Source: Candidatus Gastranaerophilales bacterium (lineage in GTDB: Bacteria > Cyanobacteriota > Vampirovibrionia > Gastranaerophilales > Gastranaerophilaceae). From it: a DNA stretch of 64,000 nt. This document shows, in pieces, positions 48,128-57,739 of this stretch (position 1 is its first letter; each line of letters begins with the position of its first letter). The position numbers and the translations under genes are program-made. The stretch covers positions 17,261 to 81,260 of the forward strand of contig CANQNX010000001.1 of NCBI GenBank assembly GCA_947625345.1, read 5' to 3'. The notes beneath the pieces were generated by a model. The model worked only from the letters and a program-made list of their open reading frames with translations, was not told the origin of the DNA and ran no database searches.

Positions 48128-50629
48128 TTATAACTTGTTCATATCCTTGTCATAAAATTCAGTTCTGATAATCCTAAACTTAACATCCGGTTCAAATAAG
48201 CCCATAACATCCTGAGGCTTCACTGACGGTATTTCAAGCGACTGTCCTGTTTTTAATATAATTAACAAACTGTCTCCGTCAACATTAACTGATTTTATTG
48301 ACTCTTTAATATTTACAAGTTTTTTTACACCTTTTTTATTTATCTTCTCTATAATTATTTCATTATCAGAAGATATTCTATCTTTAATATACAACAATTT
48401 TTCTTTTTTTAAAATACCTTTTTCAAAAGGAGTTATTTTATACAATGCCCACTGTGCCATAATATCAATTGCTTCAGTATTTTTTTCAATCTTGCGGGCA
48501 TTTAAAACTCTGATATTCTCAGGTAAAACATTGTTAAAAATATTTACTATTTCACTCTCAGACAAATCATCATAAATTTCTATATCTATAAGCTCGCATA
48601 AACTCTCTACAAACATAGGCAGCGCTATTCCCAAGGAAAATTTAGGTGTAGGGTTAAATCCTTGAGAAAAACATAAATCCAAACCCGAGCGATATAACAT
48701 TTTTATTATTGTATTTTGCCAATCCAAATGAGAAATATATCTCATTTCATTCTCTTTTGTTATTTTTAGTCTGTACTTATGTTGAGGTTTATTTTCAGTT
48801 TTTTCTTCCTCAAATTTATATTTATTTTCATATGGCTTATCCAATATTTTATGAGTTTTTAAATTTTTACATACTCCGCAGTTAACACAATTAAATTCAC
48901 AAGGTATTATATTTTTCGAACTAAGTGCATTTTCATATTGCTCTATAAGCCAAGCTTTATCTATACCTGTATCAATTATATCCCACGGGAGTGTTTCCTT
49001 CGTATCATAAATCCTTTGTGCTTCTTCATCTATATTAAACCCGCACTCCAAAGCTGTTTGCTCCCAAAGATTTTTATCAACATTTTCATCCCAACTTGAC
49101 AGATAAACACCTTTTTTAAACAGTTCAAAGAAAAATTTATTATATTTTTCATCTCCTCTTGTCAGAGCACACTCAACCTTTGAAGTAAAACTGTTATGAT
49201 AATTTAACTTTACTCCTTTTATACTTTTTGTCTTATCAAGCAAATATTTTATTTTCTCTCTTATACTATCTTGCGCTTCTTGCTTACACCACTGAAACGG
49301 GGTAAAAGGTTTAGGTACAAATATTGATACCGTACATGTTAAATTAAGCCCCTCTTTTATTTCCGCTTCTTTTTTTATAATTTTTGATTTGTATTTTATT
49401 TTTGAAAAAAGCTCCGCCATCTCATCCAAATCTTCATACGTTTCAGTAGGCAGTCCAATCATAAAATACAATTTTATATTTGATGCACCATTTTTATAAC
49501 AGTTTAAAATCGTATCAATTATTTGCTCTTCAGATAAATTTTTATTTATAACGTTTCTAAGCCTTTGACTTCCTGCTTCAGGCGCTAAAGTAACTGTCGT
49601 AGCCCTTACTCCTCTAACGAGACGAGCCAATCTCTGACTGTATCTGTCTATCCTTTGACTCGGCAATGACACCGAAACTTTACGCTTATTCATTGAACAG
49701 GATAAATCTTCTATCAAATTTTCTATATTGGCATAATCATTTGATGATAAAGATAAGAGTGAATATTCCTCATAACCCGATAATTTTGCAGATTCCTCAA
49801 CCATTTTTATTATATCTTGTGCTTTTCTTTCTCTTATCGGAAGATTTATATGTCCGCTTTGACAAAAACGACACATTCTCCCGCATCCCCTTCTTATTTC
49901 TACTATTGTTCTGTCATGTACGGCAGAACTGTAGGGGACAGGGCTTTTTATTATTCTTGAATCTTTTGATATATCATATATTCTCTTTTTTGTTTTATTT
50001 TTCTCCTGCGGAGAATATATACCTTCAATCCTTGATAATTCTTTTATTATTTCCTTTCTCGATAGTCCTTTCTGCTTTAATTCATAATAATTTTTAAGTA
50101 AATCAATAATTAATTCTTCCCCGTCACCTATCATAAATAAATCTATAAACTCTTCAACGGGTTTTGGATTATAACAACAAGGACCGCCTGCTACAATCAA
50201 TGGCTGATTTTCTGTTCTGTCTTTTCTGTATACATCTATATGAGATAACGAAAGCATTTTTATCATGGTTGGATATGCCAATTCATATTGAAGTGAAAAG
50301 CCGACAATATCAAAATCTTTAATATTACGCTTGCTCTCAAGCGAGGTCAATGAAATATTTTCAGATTCTAAAATGTCTTTATAATCATTATCAGGCGCAT
50401 AAACTCTGTCTGCCATCATATCTTCCCGAGAATTTACGATATCATAAAGTATTTTTTGCCCCAAATTACTTATGGCTATTTCATATTTATCCGGAAATGC
50501 AAAAACCATTTTAACTTTTGCGCTGTCAAAATCTTTATTATATGAAAGATACTCACATCCTATATATTGGTAAGGTTTTTTTACATCAAACAGCGAACAT
50601 TGTATATCTTGAGGCAACAAACTTTTCAT
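48128..50629 (-). CDS. Radical SAM protein fused to a DUF2344 domain
   Basis: The 833-residue product has an N-terminal B12-binding-like region (about 1-225), a radical SAM core (about 225-560) with the [4Fe-4S] motif CGRMCRFCQSGHI (CxxxCxxC), and a Cys cluster FNCVNCGVCKN near 590. A C-terminal DUF2344 domain (about 615-825) starts YRLKITKENEMRYISHLDWQ. This corresponds to the TIGR03960 and TIGR03936 families, which are separate genes in some lineages and one gene in others, typically next to an RNase E/G gene as here. The biochemical role is not established; a link with rRNA or RNase processing is suggested by conserved neighbourhood. It shares its first base with the preceding gene's end. 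Confidence 0.9.
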   Translation of the reverse strand: MKSLLPQDIQCSLFDVKKPYQYIGCEYLSYNKDFDSAKVKMVFAFPDKYEIAISNLGQKILYDIVNSREDMMADRVYAPDNDYKDILESENISLTSLESKRNIKDFDIVGFSLQYELAYPTMIKMLSLSHIDVYRKDRTENQPLIVAGGPCCYNPKPVEEFIDLFMIGDGEELIIDLLKNYYELKQKGLSRKEIIKELSRIEGIYSPQEKNKTKKRIYDISKDSRIIKSPVPYSSAVHDRTIVEIRRGCGRMCRFCQSGHINLPIRERKAQDIIKMVEESAKLSGYEEYSLLSLSSNDYANIENLIEDLSCSMNKRKVSVSLPSQRIDRYSQRLARLVRGVRATTVTLAPEAGSQRLRNVINKNLSEEQIIDTILNCYKNGASNIKLYFMIGLPTETYEDLDEMAELFSKIKYKSKIIKKEAEIKEGLNLTCTVSIFVPKPFTPFQWCKQEAQDSIREKIKYLLDKTKSIKGVKLNYHNSFTSKVECALTRGDEKYNKFFFELFKKGVYLSSWDENVDKNLWEQTALECGFNIDEEAQRIYDTKETLPWDIIDTGIDKAWLIEQYENALSSKNIIPCEFNCVNCGVCKNLKTHKILDKPYENKYKFEEEKTENKPQHKYRLKITKENEMRYISHLDWQNTIIKMLYRSGLDLCFSQGFNPTPKFSLGIALPMFVESLCELIDIEIYDDLSESEIVNIFNNVLPENIRVLNARKIEKNTEAIDIMAQWALYKITPFEKGILKKEKLLYIKDRISSDNEIIIEKINKKGVKKLVNIKESIKSVNVDGDSLLIILKTGQSLEIPSVKPQDVMGLFEPDVKFRIIRTEFYDKDMNKL

Positions 50630-50964
50630 TATGCCAAATCTTCCGGTATATATCTTTCTATATCAATAATACTTCCGTAATTACTATTAGTTCTGAACTC
50701 ATTTAAAAACCCCAATAAATCATCATATGGAACTTTATATTTATAAATTGCGGTATTTATTCCGTTTTTTCTGACTACACTGACGATATAAAAACACTTT
50801 TTAGCATATTCTAAAAGATAATCTTCTTTAAAAGGAAGACCTGATTCATCTTTTGCAATTTTTACATACGGAAAACCTTTAAAAAACTTACCGCCTTCCT
50901 CAATAGCATTTTTAGGAAGCCGCTTAAATAATTCTATGACTTTATCATTAGTATTATCTGACAT
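50629..50964 (-). CDS. Small protein of unknown function
   Basis: The frame starts at a TTG (50979) or an ATG five codons later (50964, MSDNTNDKVIELFKRL); neither has a ribosome site, so the ATG is preferred only by default. The ~111-residue product is mixed alpha/beta with a charged surface: KFFKGFPYVKIAKDESGLPF, then FYIVSVVRKNGINTAIYKYKVPYDDLLGFLNEF. It ends one base into the radical-SAM gene start, so translation of the two is likely coupled. I do not recognise the family. Confidence 0.6.
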   Translation of the reverse strand: MSDNTNDKVIELFKRLPKNAIEEGGKFFKGFPYVKIAKDESGLPFKEDYLLEYAKKCFYIVSVVRKNGINTAIYKYKVPYDDLLGFLNEFRTNSNYGSIIDIERYIPEDLA

Positions 50965-51020
50965 ATTATTATTGAACAAAATTTAGAAATAACATGCAAA
51001 TAGTTAACAAAAATTTAACG

Positions 51021-51275
51021 TTACATATACTGTTCTTCTTGCATAGCAACCGCACAAATTTGATTGGACAGGATTGAAACTTTTTTAATAGGTCCCAATG
51101 TTTCCTTTTCAATCAATTTAGCTACTTGCGAATTTAATCTTAAAATCTGCTGCAATTCTTCATAGAGCGCATTAGGATTTTCAACATATAAAACTAACGG
51201 TGCAGCAGTTCCTTTTAAAAAAACCAAAACAGATATTCTTTTTTTTATTTGAGTATTTGAAAATGCCTGAGACAT
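51021..51275 (-). CDS. Small conserved-looking protein, unknown function
   Basis: The 84-residue product begins MSQAFSNTQIKKRISVLVFLKG after AAAAGGAATAAGT. It has an opening strand, a helix (NPNALYEELQQILRLNS) and a final strand (KKVSILSNQICAVAMQEEQYM), a compact alpha/beta arrangement. No signal peptide is likely because the hydrophobic run (ISVLVFLKG) is short. It lies upstream of the 50629 gene on the same strand with a 56-base gap. I do not recognise it. Confidence 0.6.
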   Translation of the reverse strand: MSQAFSNTQIKKRISVLVFLKGTAAPLVLYVENPNALYEELQQILRLNSQVAKLIEKETLGPIKKVSILSNQICAVAMQEEQYM

Positions 51276-51328
51276 ACTTATTCCTTTTATAAAATAATAG
51301 TATTAAAATTTTATAAAAAGGTCAACTT

Positions 51329-51556
51329 TTATAAATTTAATATACGTTCTAATTTGTCATATTTAGATTTAAGAATTTTCACTAATCGTTTTAATACTAT
51401 TGTTAAATTTGCAACATCAATATTTGAAACATCAATCTCTTCATTTAGTGACATGTCAATATACTTAATTATGCTGTCTATTAATGTTAAATCTATTCCT
51501 ACAGAATGCATTTTTGTTTCAATTTGTTCAATATCAATGTTTTTCACTTTATTCAT
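51329..51556 (-). CDS. Small helical protein, unknown function
   Basis: The 75-residue product is almost wholly helical (DIEQIETKMHSVGIDLTLIDSIIKYID, then LTIVLKRLVKILKSKYDKLERILNL), with an amphipathic, basic C-terminal helix. GAGGG lies five bases before the ATG, a good ribosome site. It is the first of three small minus-strand genes upstream of the radical-SAM/RNase pair and divergent from dapB. No family recognised. Confidence 0.6.
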   Translation of the reverse strand: MNKVKNIDIEQIETKMHSVGIDLTLIDSIIKYIDMSLNEEIDVSNIDVANLTIVLKRLVKILKSKYDKLERILNL

Positions 51557-51713
51557 ACAAACCCTCTTTTTTTATTTTACAAAATAATACTAACATATTT
51601 TCCGTTTTATATCAATCATAAAATTTTAAAATTAAATATTTTTTACAAAAGTATTTTTTTGTTAAAATTTAAAGGTAAGATAAAAAAGCGGTTAGTAATT
51701 AAGGAAAATAAAA

Positions 51714-52508
51714 ATGATAAAAGTAGGAGTTACCGGCGCTCTGGGAAAAATGGGCAAAGAAGTTGTAAAAGCTGTATCTGAAGCTGAAGATACCGAACTT
51801 GTATGTGCGGTTGATATATTCAATACAGGTGAAGATATCGGTTCAATAGTTTTAGGAAAGCCAAACGGAGTCAAAATTGAATCAGATATTGAAAAAGCAA
51901 TAAATAATTCACATCCGGATATAATGATAGATTTTACGCAGCCAAAGACCATATACGAAAATATAGGTATATATATGGCAAATAAAGTAAAATCAGTCAT
52001 AGGAACAACAGGTTTATCCGAGGAACAAATTTCCAAAATAAGTATAATGTCAAAAGAAAAAAATACAGGCTGTTTAATAGCTCCTAATTTTTCAACCGGA
52101 GCAGTTCTTCTGATGATGTTTGCAAAACAAGCTGCAAAATACTTTTCTAATGCGGAAATCATAGAGTTACATCATAATCAGAAAAAAGATGCACCATCAG
52201 GAACAGCTATCAAAACGGCACAGCTTATGGCGGAATCAAATAATAATTTTAAAACGGGAAATTGCCCCGAGACTGAATTAATTAAAGGAGCAAGAGGAGC
52301 TCAAGCTTCCTCAAACATTCAAATTCATTCCGTCAGAATGCCCGGATATATTGCTTCTCAAGAAGTTATTTTCGGTTCGGCAGGACAAATATTTAAAATT
52401 AAACATGATACAATGGACAGATCCTGTTACATGGCAGGTGTTTTGCTATCTGTAAGACATCTATATGAAAACAATGACTTCATTTATGGTTTAGATAACA
52501 TAATGTAA
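51714..52508 (+). CDS. dapB: 4-hydroxy-tetrahydrodipicolinate reductase
   Basis: DapB reduces the DapA product with NAD(P)H in the diaminopimelate/lysine pathway, which also supplies peptidoglycan. The 264-residue protein has the nucleotide-binding GVTGALGKMGKEV, DFTQPKTIYEN, IGTTGLSEEQ, the catalytic IELHHNQKKDAPSGTAIKTA (His pair and Lys) and the C-terminal VLLSVRHLYE. AAGGAAAATAAAA precedes the ATG. It is monocistronic and ends one base before fliI, which converges on it with no terminator between. Confidence 0.97.
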   Translation: MIKVGVTGALGKMGKEVVKAVSEAEDTELVCAVDIFNTGEDIGSIVLGKPNGVKIESDIEKAINNSHPDIMIDFTQPKTIYENIGIYMANKVKSVIGTTGLSEEQISKISIMSKEKNTGCLIAPNFSTGAVLLMMFAKQAAKYFSNAEIIELHHNQKKDAPSGTAIKTAQLMAESNNNFKTGNCPETELIKGARGAQASSNIQIHSVRMPGYIASQEVIFGSAGQIFKIKHDTMDRSCYMAGVLLSVRHLYENNDFIYGLDNIM

Positions 52509-52509
52509 A

Positions 52510-53859
52510 TTATATATCTACATCCTTCATCATTGAGATTAAAGTAGATATTGTGTTATCCATGGAAACACTGTCTGAAATTCTTTGCTGCAAAAATGAA
52601 TTTATTTGAGGCATTAATTCAATTGCTATATCTAATTTTGGATTTGATCCGGCATTATACATACCGACATCAATTAAATCCTTATTTTCTCTGTATAAAG
52701 CCATTAACTTACGCATTTTATTAGCTGCCTCTTTATGTTCATCAGTTACAATTTCCGTAAACAAACGGCTGACACTGCCCAAAACATCAATAGCAGGATA
52801 ATGATTCATCTCGGCAATTTTTCTTGAAAGAAAAATATGTCCGTCAACAATACCTCTGACAGTATCTACAACAGGGTCATTAATATCATCACCCTCCATT
52901 AAAACTGTATATAAAGCCGTAACTGAGCCTCTCGGACTATTTCCCGTTCTTTCCAAAACTCTTTGAAGCCAAGAAAATATTGAAGGCGGATATCCTTTAA
53001 TTGTAGGCGGTTCACCGGTTGCAAGTCCGACTTCTCTCCCTGCCATTGCACAACGGGTAACGGTATCTGTCATTAAAAATACTTTTTTTCCTTGATCTCT
53101 AAAATATTCACAAACTGCCGTTGCAGTAAGCAAACATTTTTGTCTTATTAATGGCGGTTGATCACCCGTTGAACATACGATAACGGATTTTCGCATACCT
53201 TCTTCGCCCAAAGAATTTTCAATGAATTCTTTTACTTCTCTTCCACGTTCTCCAATAAGTGCAACAACGTTTACATCAGCATCCGAGTTTCTCGCTATCA
53301 TACCAAGCATAGTACTTTTTCCTACACCCGAACCTGCAAACAATCCCATTCTCTGACCTGCACCCAAGGTTAACAGAGAATCAATCGCCCTTACCCCTGT
53401 AGAAAACATTGTTTTTATTATTGGTCTGTCAAAAGCTCCGGGAGGAGGATTATCAACACCAACCAACGGTACACCTCTTACATCCATGGGTTTTCCGTCT
53501 ATCGGCTCACCCAAAGGACTTATTAAACGACCTAACAAAAAATCACCCATCGGGATTTTTATTGAAGTTCCCGTTGTTTCAACAAGACTTCCCTGTCCTA
53601 TTCCTGCTCCGTCATATAACAATAATAACTGGGCAATTTCACCTTTAAATGCAACGACTTCTGCTGGTTTTCTCTCTCCCTCGACAGTTTCTATGAAGCA
53701 TAAATCACCAATTTTTAACCCCGGTAATTTAACTTCAACAGTCAAACCCAATAATTTGGACACAGAACCTTTATAAGCATATAACTTTGTGGAATTAATT
53801 ATATCATATGCCTGTTTTTTTACGTATTCTATTGATTTTTCAGTTGATTGTTCTAACAT
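52510..53859 (-). CDS. fliI: Flagellar export ATPase FliI
   Basis: FliI is the hexameric ATPase of the flagellar type III export gate, related to F1-beta. The 449-residue protein has Walker A GSGVGKST in RMGLFAGSGVGKSTMLGMIA, ALIGERGREVKEF, the Walker B/T3SS signature LMTDTVTRCAMAGREVGLATGEPP and PPSIFSWLQRVLERTG. It is last in the basal-body operon, four bases after flhA, and converges on dapB. FliH (55973-56746) and FliJ (28779-29240) are its partners. Confidence 0.97.
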   Translation of the reverse strand: MLEQSTEKSIEYVKKQAYDIINSTKLYAYKGSVSKLLGLTVEVKLPGLKIGDLCFIETVEGERKPAEVVAFKGEIAQLLLLYDGAGIGQGSLVETTGTSIKIPMGDFLLGRLISPLGEPIDGKPMDVRGVPLVGVDNPPPGAFDRPIIKTMFSTGVRAIDSLLTLGAGQRMGLFAGSGVGKSTMLGMIARNSDADVNVVALIGERGREVKEFIENSLGEEGMRKSVIVCSTGDQPPLIRQKCLLTATAVCEYFRDQGKKVFLMTDTVTRCAMAGREVGLATGEPPTIKGYPPSIFSWLQRVLERTGNSPRGSVTALYTVLMEGDDINDPVVDTVRGIVDGHIFLSRKIAEMNHYPAIDVLGSVSRLFTEIVTDEHKEAANKMRKLMALYRENKDLIDVGMYNAGSNPKLDIAIELMPQINSFLQQRISDSVSMDNTISTLISMMKDVDI

Positions 53860-53863
53860 TTAT

Positions 53864-55966
53864 TTACTCGAAATTATAGTTAAGTGACTCACCTATTGTA
53901 TCCACAGCTTCTACCCTTATGTCGGTAATTAACTCTGAATATGAAATAACAACAATTGTCGGAATATGACGCTCAAGCAATTGATATAAAGGAAGCCTTA
54001 TTCTCGGCGAACATAAGATAACCGGCTGGACGTTTATACTTTGATGTGCCCTTATTAAAGTTGATGCCGCCGATTCTATTAATTCCTGAACCTGCAAAGG
54101 ATTTAATAAAAACATGGTACCGAGTTCCGTTCTTTGACAGCTGTCATCCAACGTTTTTTCCCATTCCGGTGAAAGCGTAAGCGCATATAATACTTTATCA
54201 CGGGTTGCATTTGCAAGACATATTTGTCTTCCCAATGCAGCTCTTAAACGTTCTGACAGAATATCCGGCTCTTTTGAAAATCTTGCATAATCACATAATC
54301 TTTCAAATATATACATAATATCTTTTATTGAAACTTTTTCTCTGATTAAGTTAACAAATATCTTTCTTAAATCACTCGTTGAAATTATTGTGGGAACTAA
54401 GTCGTTAACAAGTGTCGGGTCTTGACTTTTTACAAGTTCCATAAGTTTTAATACATCGGTTTTTGTCATAATTTCATCAACGTATTTTCTTACACAATCC
54501 TGAAGGTGAGTAATAATAACGTCAACTGAGTCGACAGCGGTTATACCTTGCTGATTCTTTAAAAATTCCGTATCCATCCAATAAGCTTGAGTTTGATATG
54601 TAGGATCAACTCCTATTATTGCATCTTTAGGAACTTCTTTTCCCGTTGCATCCCACTGTTCAGCTATTACCATACTTTTTTTAGGATAAACGGTTCCCGT
54701 TGCAACAGTATTATTTCTTACCGCTATTAAGTACTCATTCTGTCCGATTGCAGATGAATCCATAATTCTTATGTTAGGAATAATATAACCCAATTCATCC
54801 GTTACTCTTTGTCTTAAAGCGGCAATCTTTGGCAATAATAAGCCATCCTGTTCGGGATCAGCTATAACAAGCAAACCGGTTCCCACTTGAAGATTTAATA
54901 CATCAACACCCAATCTCTCATACATTCTGTTTGGATTCGTTAAATCTGACATACTTCTCTTAACTGATTCCAATTGTCCTAACTGTGACTGTACATCTTT
55001 ATTAACTGATACTATTAAAAATGCGGCAAGTATTACAAATGCGTATAAAGTAAAAGTATACCAAGGAAGTCCCGTAATAAAACTTGTAATTGCAATTAAA
55101 AGAAGAAATACTACGGTAAATATCAAACTTGATGGTTTATTAAGAATCTGTCCTGCAAGATCACCGCCTAAAGAACCGCCTGCAGCAGTTGAACGAGTCA
55201 TTACGATACCTGCGGCTATAGCCATTAATAAAGAAGGAAGTTGTGCCGCAAGTCCGTCACCTACGGTTAAGACGGTATATTTTTGTACCGCTTCACCGGG
55301 CTGCATACCCTGCATTAACACACCGATTGTTAAACCTCCTACTATGTTTATAATTACAATGATTATACCTGCTAAAGTATCACCCTTTACAAACTTCATT
55401 GCACCATCCATAGAACCGTATAAATTAGATTCTCTTTGTAAATCTTCTCTTCTCTTTACGGCTTCTTCGGGTGAAATTAGTCCTGCATTGAAATCGGCAT
55501 CTATGGTCATCTGTTTACCCGGCATAGCATCCAAAGCAAATCTTGCAGCAACCTCGGCTATACGCTCCGAACCTTTTGTAATAACCATAAATTGAACAAT
55601 GGTTATAATTATAAATATTACGAAACCAACAACCAAATTACCGCCGGTAACGAAGTTCCCGAATGCATCGATAACTTCACCTGCTTCTCCTTTTGCTAAA
55701 ATCAGCCTTGTTGAAGCAATTGATAATACGAGCCTGAACATTGTACCGATAAGGATTATTGAGGGGAATGATGCTAATTCCAAAGGCCTTTGAATGTATA
55801 ACGATATCATTAAGAGTAATATTCCTAATGTTATATTAAAACTTATTGCAAAGTTAACGACAATAGGCGGAAGTTCACAAATAAGCAAAACTATAAGCAA
55901 TATTACAAATATTGCCAGAGAAATTTCACTTACCATTGATGGTTTTGCGCCCTGAGGCTGTGCCAT
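53864..55966 (-). CDS. flhA: Flagellar export gate protein FlhA
   Basis: FlhA is the central membrane ring of the export gate and docks chaperone-substrate complexes. The 700-residue protein has about eight membrane helices in its first ~330 residues and a soluble C-terminal half. The FHIPEP-family signature RFALDAMPGKQMTIDADFNAGLI lies between the membrane helices, as does the SLLMAIAAGIVMTRS segment. The length is normal. FlhB, FliP, FliQ and FliR, the other gate proteins, are not in this window. It lies between fliH and fliI. Confidence 0.97.
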   Translation of the reverse strand: MAQPQGAKPSMVSEISLAIFVILLIVLLICELPPIVVNFAISFNITLGILLLMISLYIQRPLELASFPSIILIGTMFRLVLSIASTRLILAKGEAGEVIDAFGNFVTGGNLVVGFVIFIIITIVQFMVITKGSERIAEVAARFALDAMPGKQMTIDADFNAGLISPEEAVKRREDLQRESNLYGSMDGAMKFVKGDTLAGIIIVIINIVGGLTIGVLMQGMQPGEAVQKYTVLTVGDGLAAQLPSLLMAIAAGIVMTRSTAAGGSLGGDLAGQILNKPSSLIFTVVFLLLIAITSFITGLPWYTFTLYAFVILAAFLIVSVNKDVQSQLGQLESVKRSMSDLTNPNRMYERLGVDVLNLQVGTGLLVIADPEQDGLLLPKIAALRQRVTDELGYIIPNIRIMDSSAIGQNEYLIAVRNNTVATGTVYPKKSMVIAEQWDATGKEVPKDAIIGVDPTYQTQAYWMDTEFLKNQQGITAVDSVDVIITHLQDCVRKYVDEIMTKTDVLKLMELVKSQDPTLVNDLVPTIISTSDLRKIFVNLIREKVSIKDIMYIFERLCDYARFSKEPDILSERLRAALGRQICLANATRDKVLYALTLSPEWEKTLDDSCQRTELGTMFLLNPLQVQELIESAASTLIRAHQSINVQPVILCSPRIRLPLYQLLERHIPTIVVISYSELITDIRVEAVDTIGESLNYNFE

Positions 55967-55972
55967 TATCCG

Positions 55973-56746
55973 CTAACTCTCCTTTCCCGTTTTTAATGCC
56001 TTTTCAATTATTGCCATCTGAGTTTCTATTGTTGCATCAACTATTCCGTTTGATGTTTCTAATATTACACCGCCATCTTTTATATTATTATCCGGAATTA
56101 CGGTTATTTTTGCTTCAATATGATTTGAAGAAAATATGTCACCCACCTTATCTTTTACGAGTTCAACATCTTTAGGCATAACTTTTAAAGTAATTTTATT
56201 TTCGGTTTTATTTATTTCTGATATAACTTCTTTAATAATTGGTATAACTGCTTCTTTGTTCGTTTCAATTTCATTTTTAATTATTTTTTTAGCTATTTCA
56301 AGCGCAATATCATAAATACATTCCGATACCCTGTCAAAAACTTCATTTTTATAATCAAAAAATTCAATTATTTTATTTTTTAAATTTTCTAAATCTGACT
56401 TGGAAGAATTAAGCCCTTCTTCATATCCTTCCTGTTTTGCAGCTTCTTTTATGGATAAAGCTTCCTGCTGAGCTCTTGACAGTAAGTTTCTGTCCTGAGT
56501 TCTTCTGTATCCTCTTCTTCTTGTACCTTCCCTTCTTTCCTCTCTCGGTTCAAATTTTATATTTTCGACGGCTAAATCCAAATCATCAATATCTTCATTT
56601 TTATGCAATTCTTCCTCAGATATATTATTTTCTTCTTCAATATCCGTAGCAATATCTTCAATATCAGCATTATCAATCAATTCATCAGTTGATTGTTCAA
56701 TATCATTTAATTCTTCTTTTTGTAAATACTTTTTTTTAATAATCAT
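55973..56746 (-). CDS. fliH: Flagellar assembly protein FliH
   Basis: FliH is the peripheral stalk that holds and regulates FliI. The 257-residue protein has an acidic N-terminal half (EELNDIEQSTDELIDNADIED), a coiled coil in the middle (NLLSRAQQEALSIKEAAKQEGYEEG), and the C-terminal domain common to FliH and V-type ATPase subunit E (GGVILETSNGIVDATIETQ). The start overlaps the end of the upstream fliG-like gene by 11 bases. The RxxxGTRRRGYRR basic stretch near residue 75 is unusual. Confidence 0.9.
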   Translation of the reverse strand: MIIKKKYLQKEELNDIEQSTDELIDNADIEDIATDIEEENNISEEELHKNEDIDDLDLAVENIKFEPREERREGTRRRGYRRTQDRNLLSRAQQEALSIKEAAKQEGYEEGLNSSKSDLENLKNKIIEFFDYKNEVFDRVSECIYDIALEIAKKIIKNEIETNKEAVIPIIKEVISEINKTENKITLKVMPKDVELVKDKVGDIFSSNHIEAKITVIPDNNIKDGGVILETSNGIVDATIETQMAIIEKALKTGKES

Positions 56747-57728
56747 TGATTTTTTCTTCTACACTTCTGACTAAAGATTGAATAATCGAAGGAGTAAATA
56801 CTTCCTTTGAAGGGAAATTTACGTCTAAAATAAAGTCTTTGACAGCCTCACGCTCGTTTAATGAAATTTCGCTTAAAATTTCAAGAGGTGTTGTTTTTAT
56901 TAATTTATAATGCTGTTTGAGTAATTTATCCGCATTTATACCTTGCGAAATAGGCAGCATTTTTTTGATTTCTTCAAGGGATTTTATTATCAGTTTATGA
57001 TCAATTTTATCTTCAATATTGCTCATTTTCATATAATTAACAACATGAGCAACATCATTCTTATTTAAATTTGCCAATATTTCTTCCGCTTTTTCTTGAG
57101 GTAAATTTTTCAAAATAATTGCAAGTGCCGCGAGTTTTAAAACTTTTTTATCCGTAGATGAAGCATTATTTTCATTATTTTGAACCTTCCTTAAATTACT
57201 TTCATCCTCGGTTTTTGATACCATATCTTTCAAATTTGATTTATTTACGGCATTATTAAAAGCTTGTTCAGAAAGTTCACCTTTTTTTACCAATTTTTTA
57301 AGTTCTTCGGTATATACCTGCTGTACTTTTTCTTCGACTAAAGTTATAAGAGCATCCTGAGGCATTTTTTTTATAATTGCAAGTTTTGCTGTATTAAAAA
57401 TATTAGCAGCAATTATTTGTAAAATAGGAATATGTTTTTCGGCCGGTACATTACCGCTAATTAAATCAACGGATTTATGAAAAGTCCACTCACCGATGAA
57501 CTGAGTAACCAAACTTGCCTGATCTGCATTAAAATTAAGCTGAGGATCATTGCTCAGGGCTTCTCCTGCCATAAAGCAAAATCTTTTTACTGTTTCAACT
57601 ATATTTTTTTTATGTTTGTCCGTCAGTGTATCAGGGGCAACATTACTCCCGGGCTGCATTAATACTTCTAATGCCTGTTTCGCCAAATCTATTGCAAATG
57701 CTTTATAATCAAACCCTTCTATAGGCAT
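56736..57728 (-). CDS. FliG-position protein, highly divergent
   Basis: In most bacteria fliG, encoding the rotor's torque ring, lies between fliF and fliH. This 330-residue protein has that position, and residues ~200-240 (LAAIILKNLPQEKAEEILANLNKNDVAHV) resemble the FliG armadillo/MgtE-N pattern of the middle domain. The hallmarks of FliG itself are missing: no MFxFEDL stretch, no EHPQ-type segment, no run of alternating charged residues of the torque helix in the C-terminal domain. The last part (NEREAVKDFILDVNFPSKEVFT) is not FliG-like. It may be a reduced or replaced rotor protein. FliF still ends in a FliG-binding-type tail. Function is inferred from position. Confidence 0.55.
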   Translation of the reverse strand: MPIEGFDYKAFAIDLAKQALEVLMQPGSNVAPDTLTDKHKKNIVETVKRFCFMAGEALSNDPQLNFNADQASLVTQFIGEWTFHKSVDLISGNVPAEKHIPILQIIAANIFNTAKLAIIKKMPQDALITLVEEKVQQVYTEELKKLVKKGELSEQAFNNAVNKSNLKDMVSKTEDESNLRKVQNNENNASSTDKKVLKLAALAIILKNLPQEKAEEILANLNKNDVAHVVNYMKMSNIEDKIDHKLIIKSLEEIKKMLPISQGINADKLLKQHYKLIKTTPLEILSEISLNEREAVKDFILDVNFPSKEVFTPSIIQSLVRSVEEKINDY

Positions 57729-57739
57729 TTTTTACTCCA

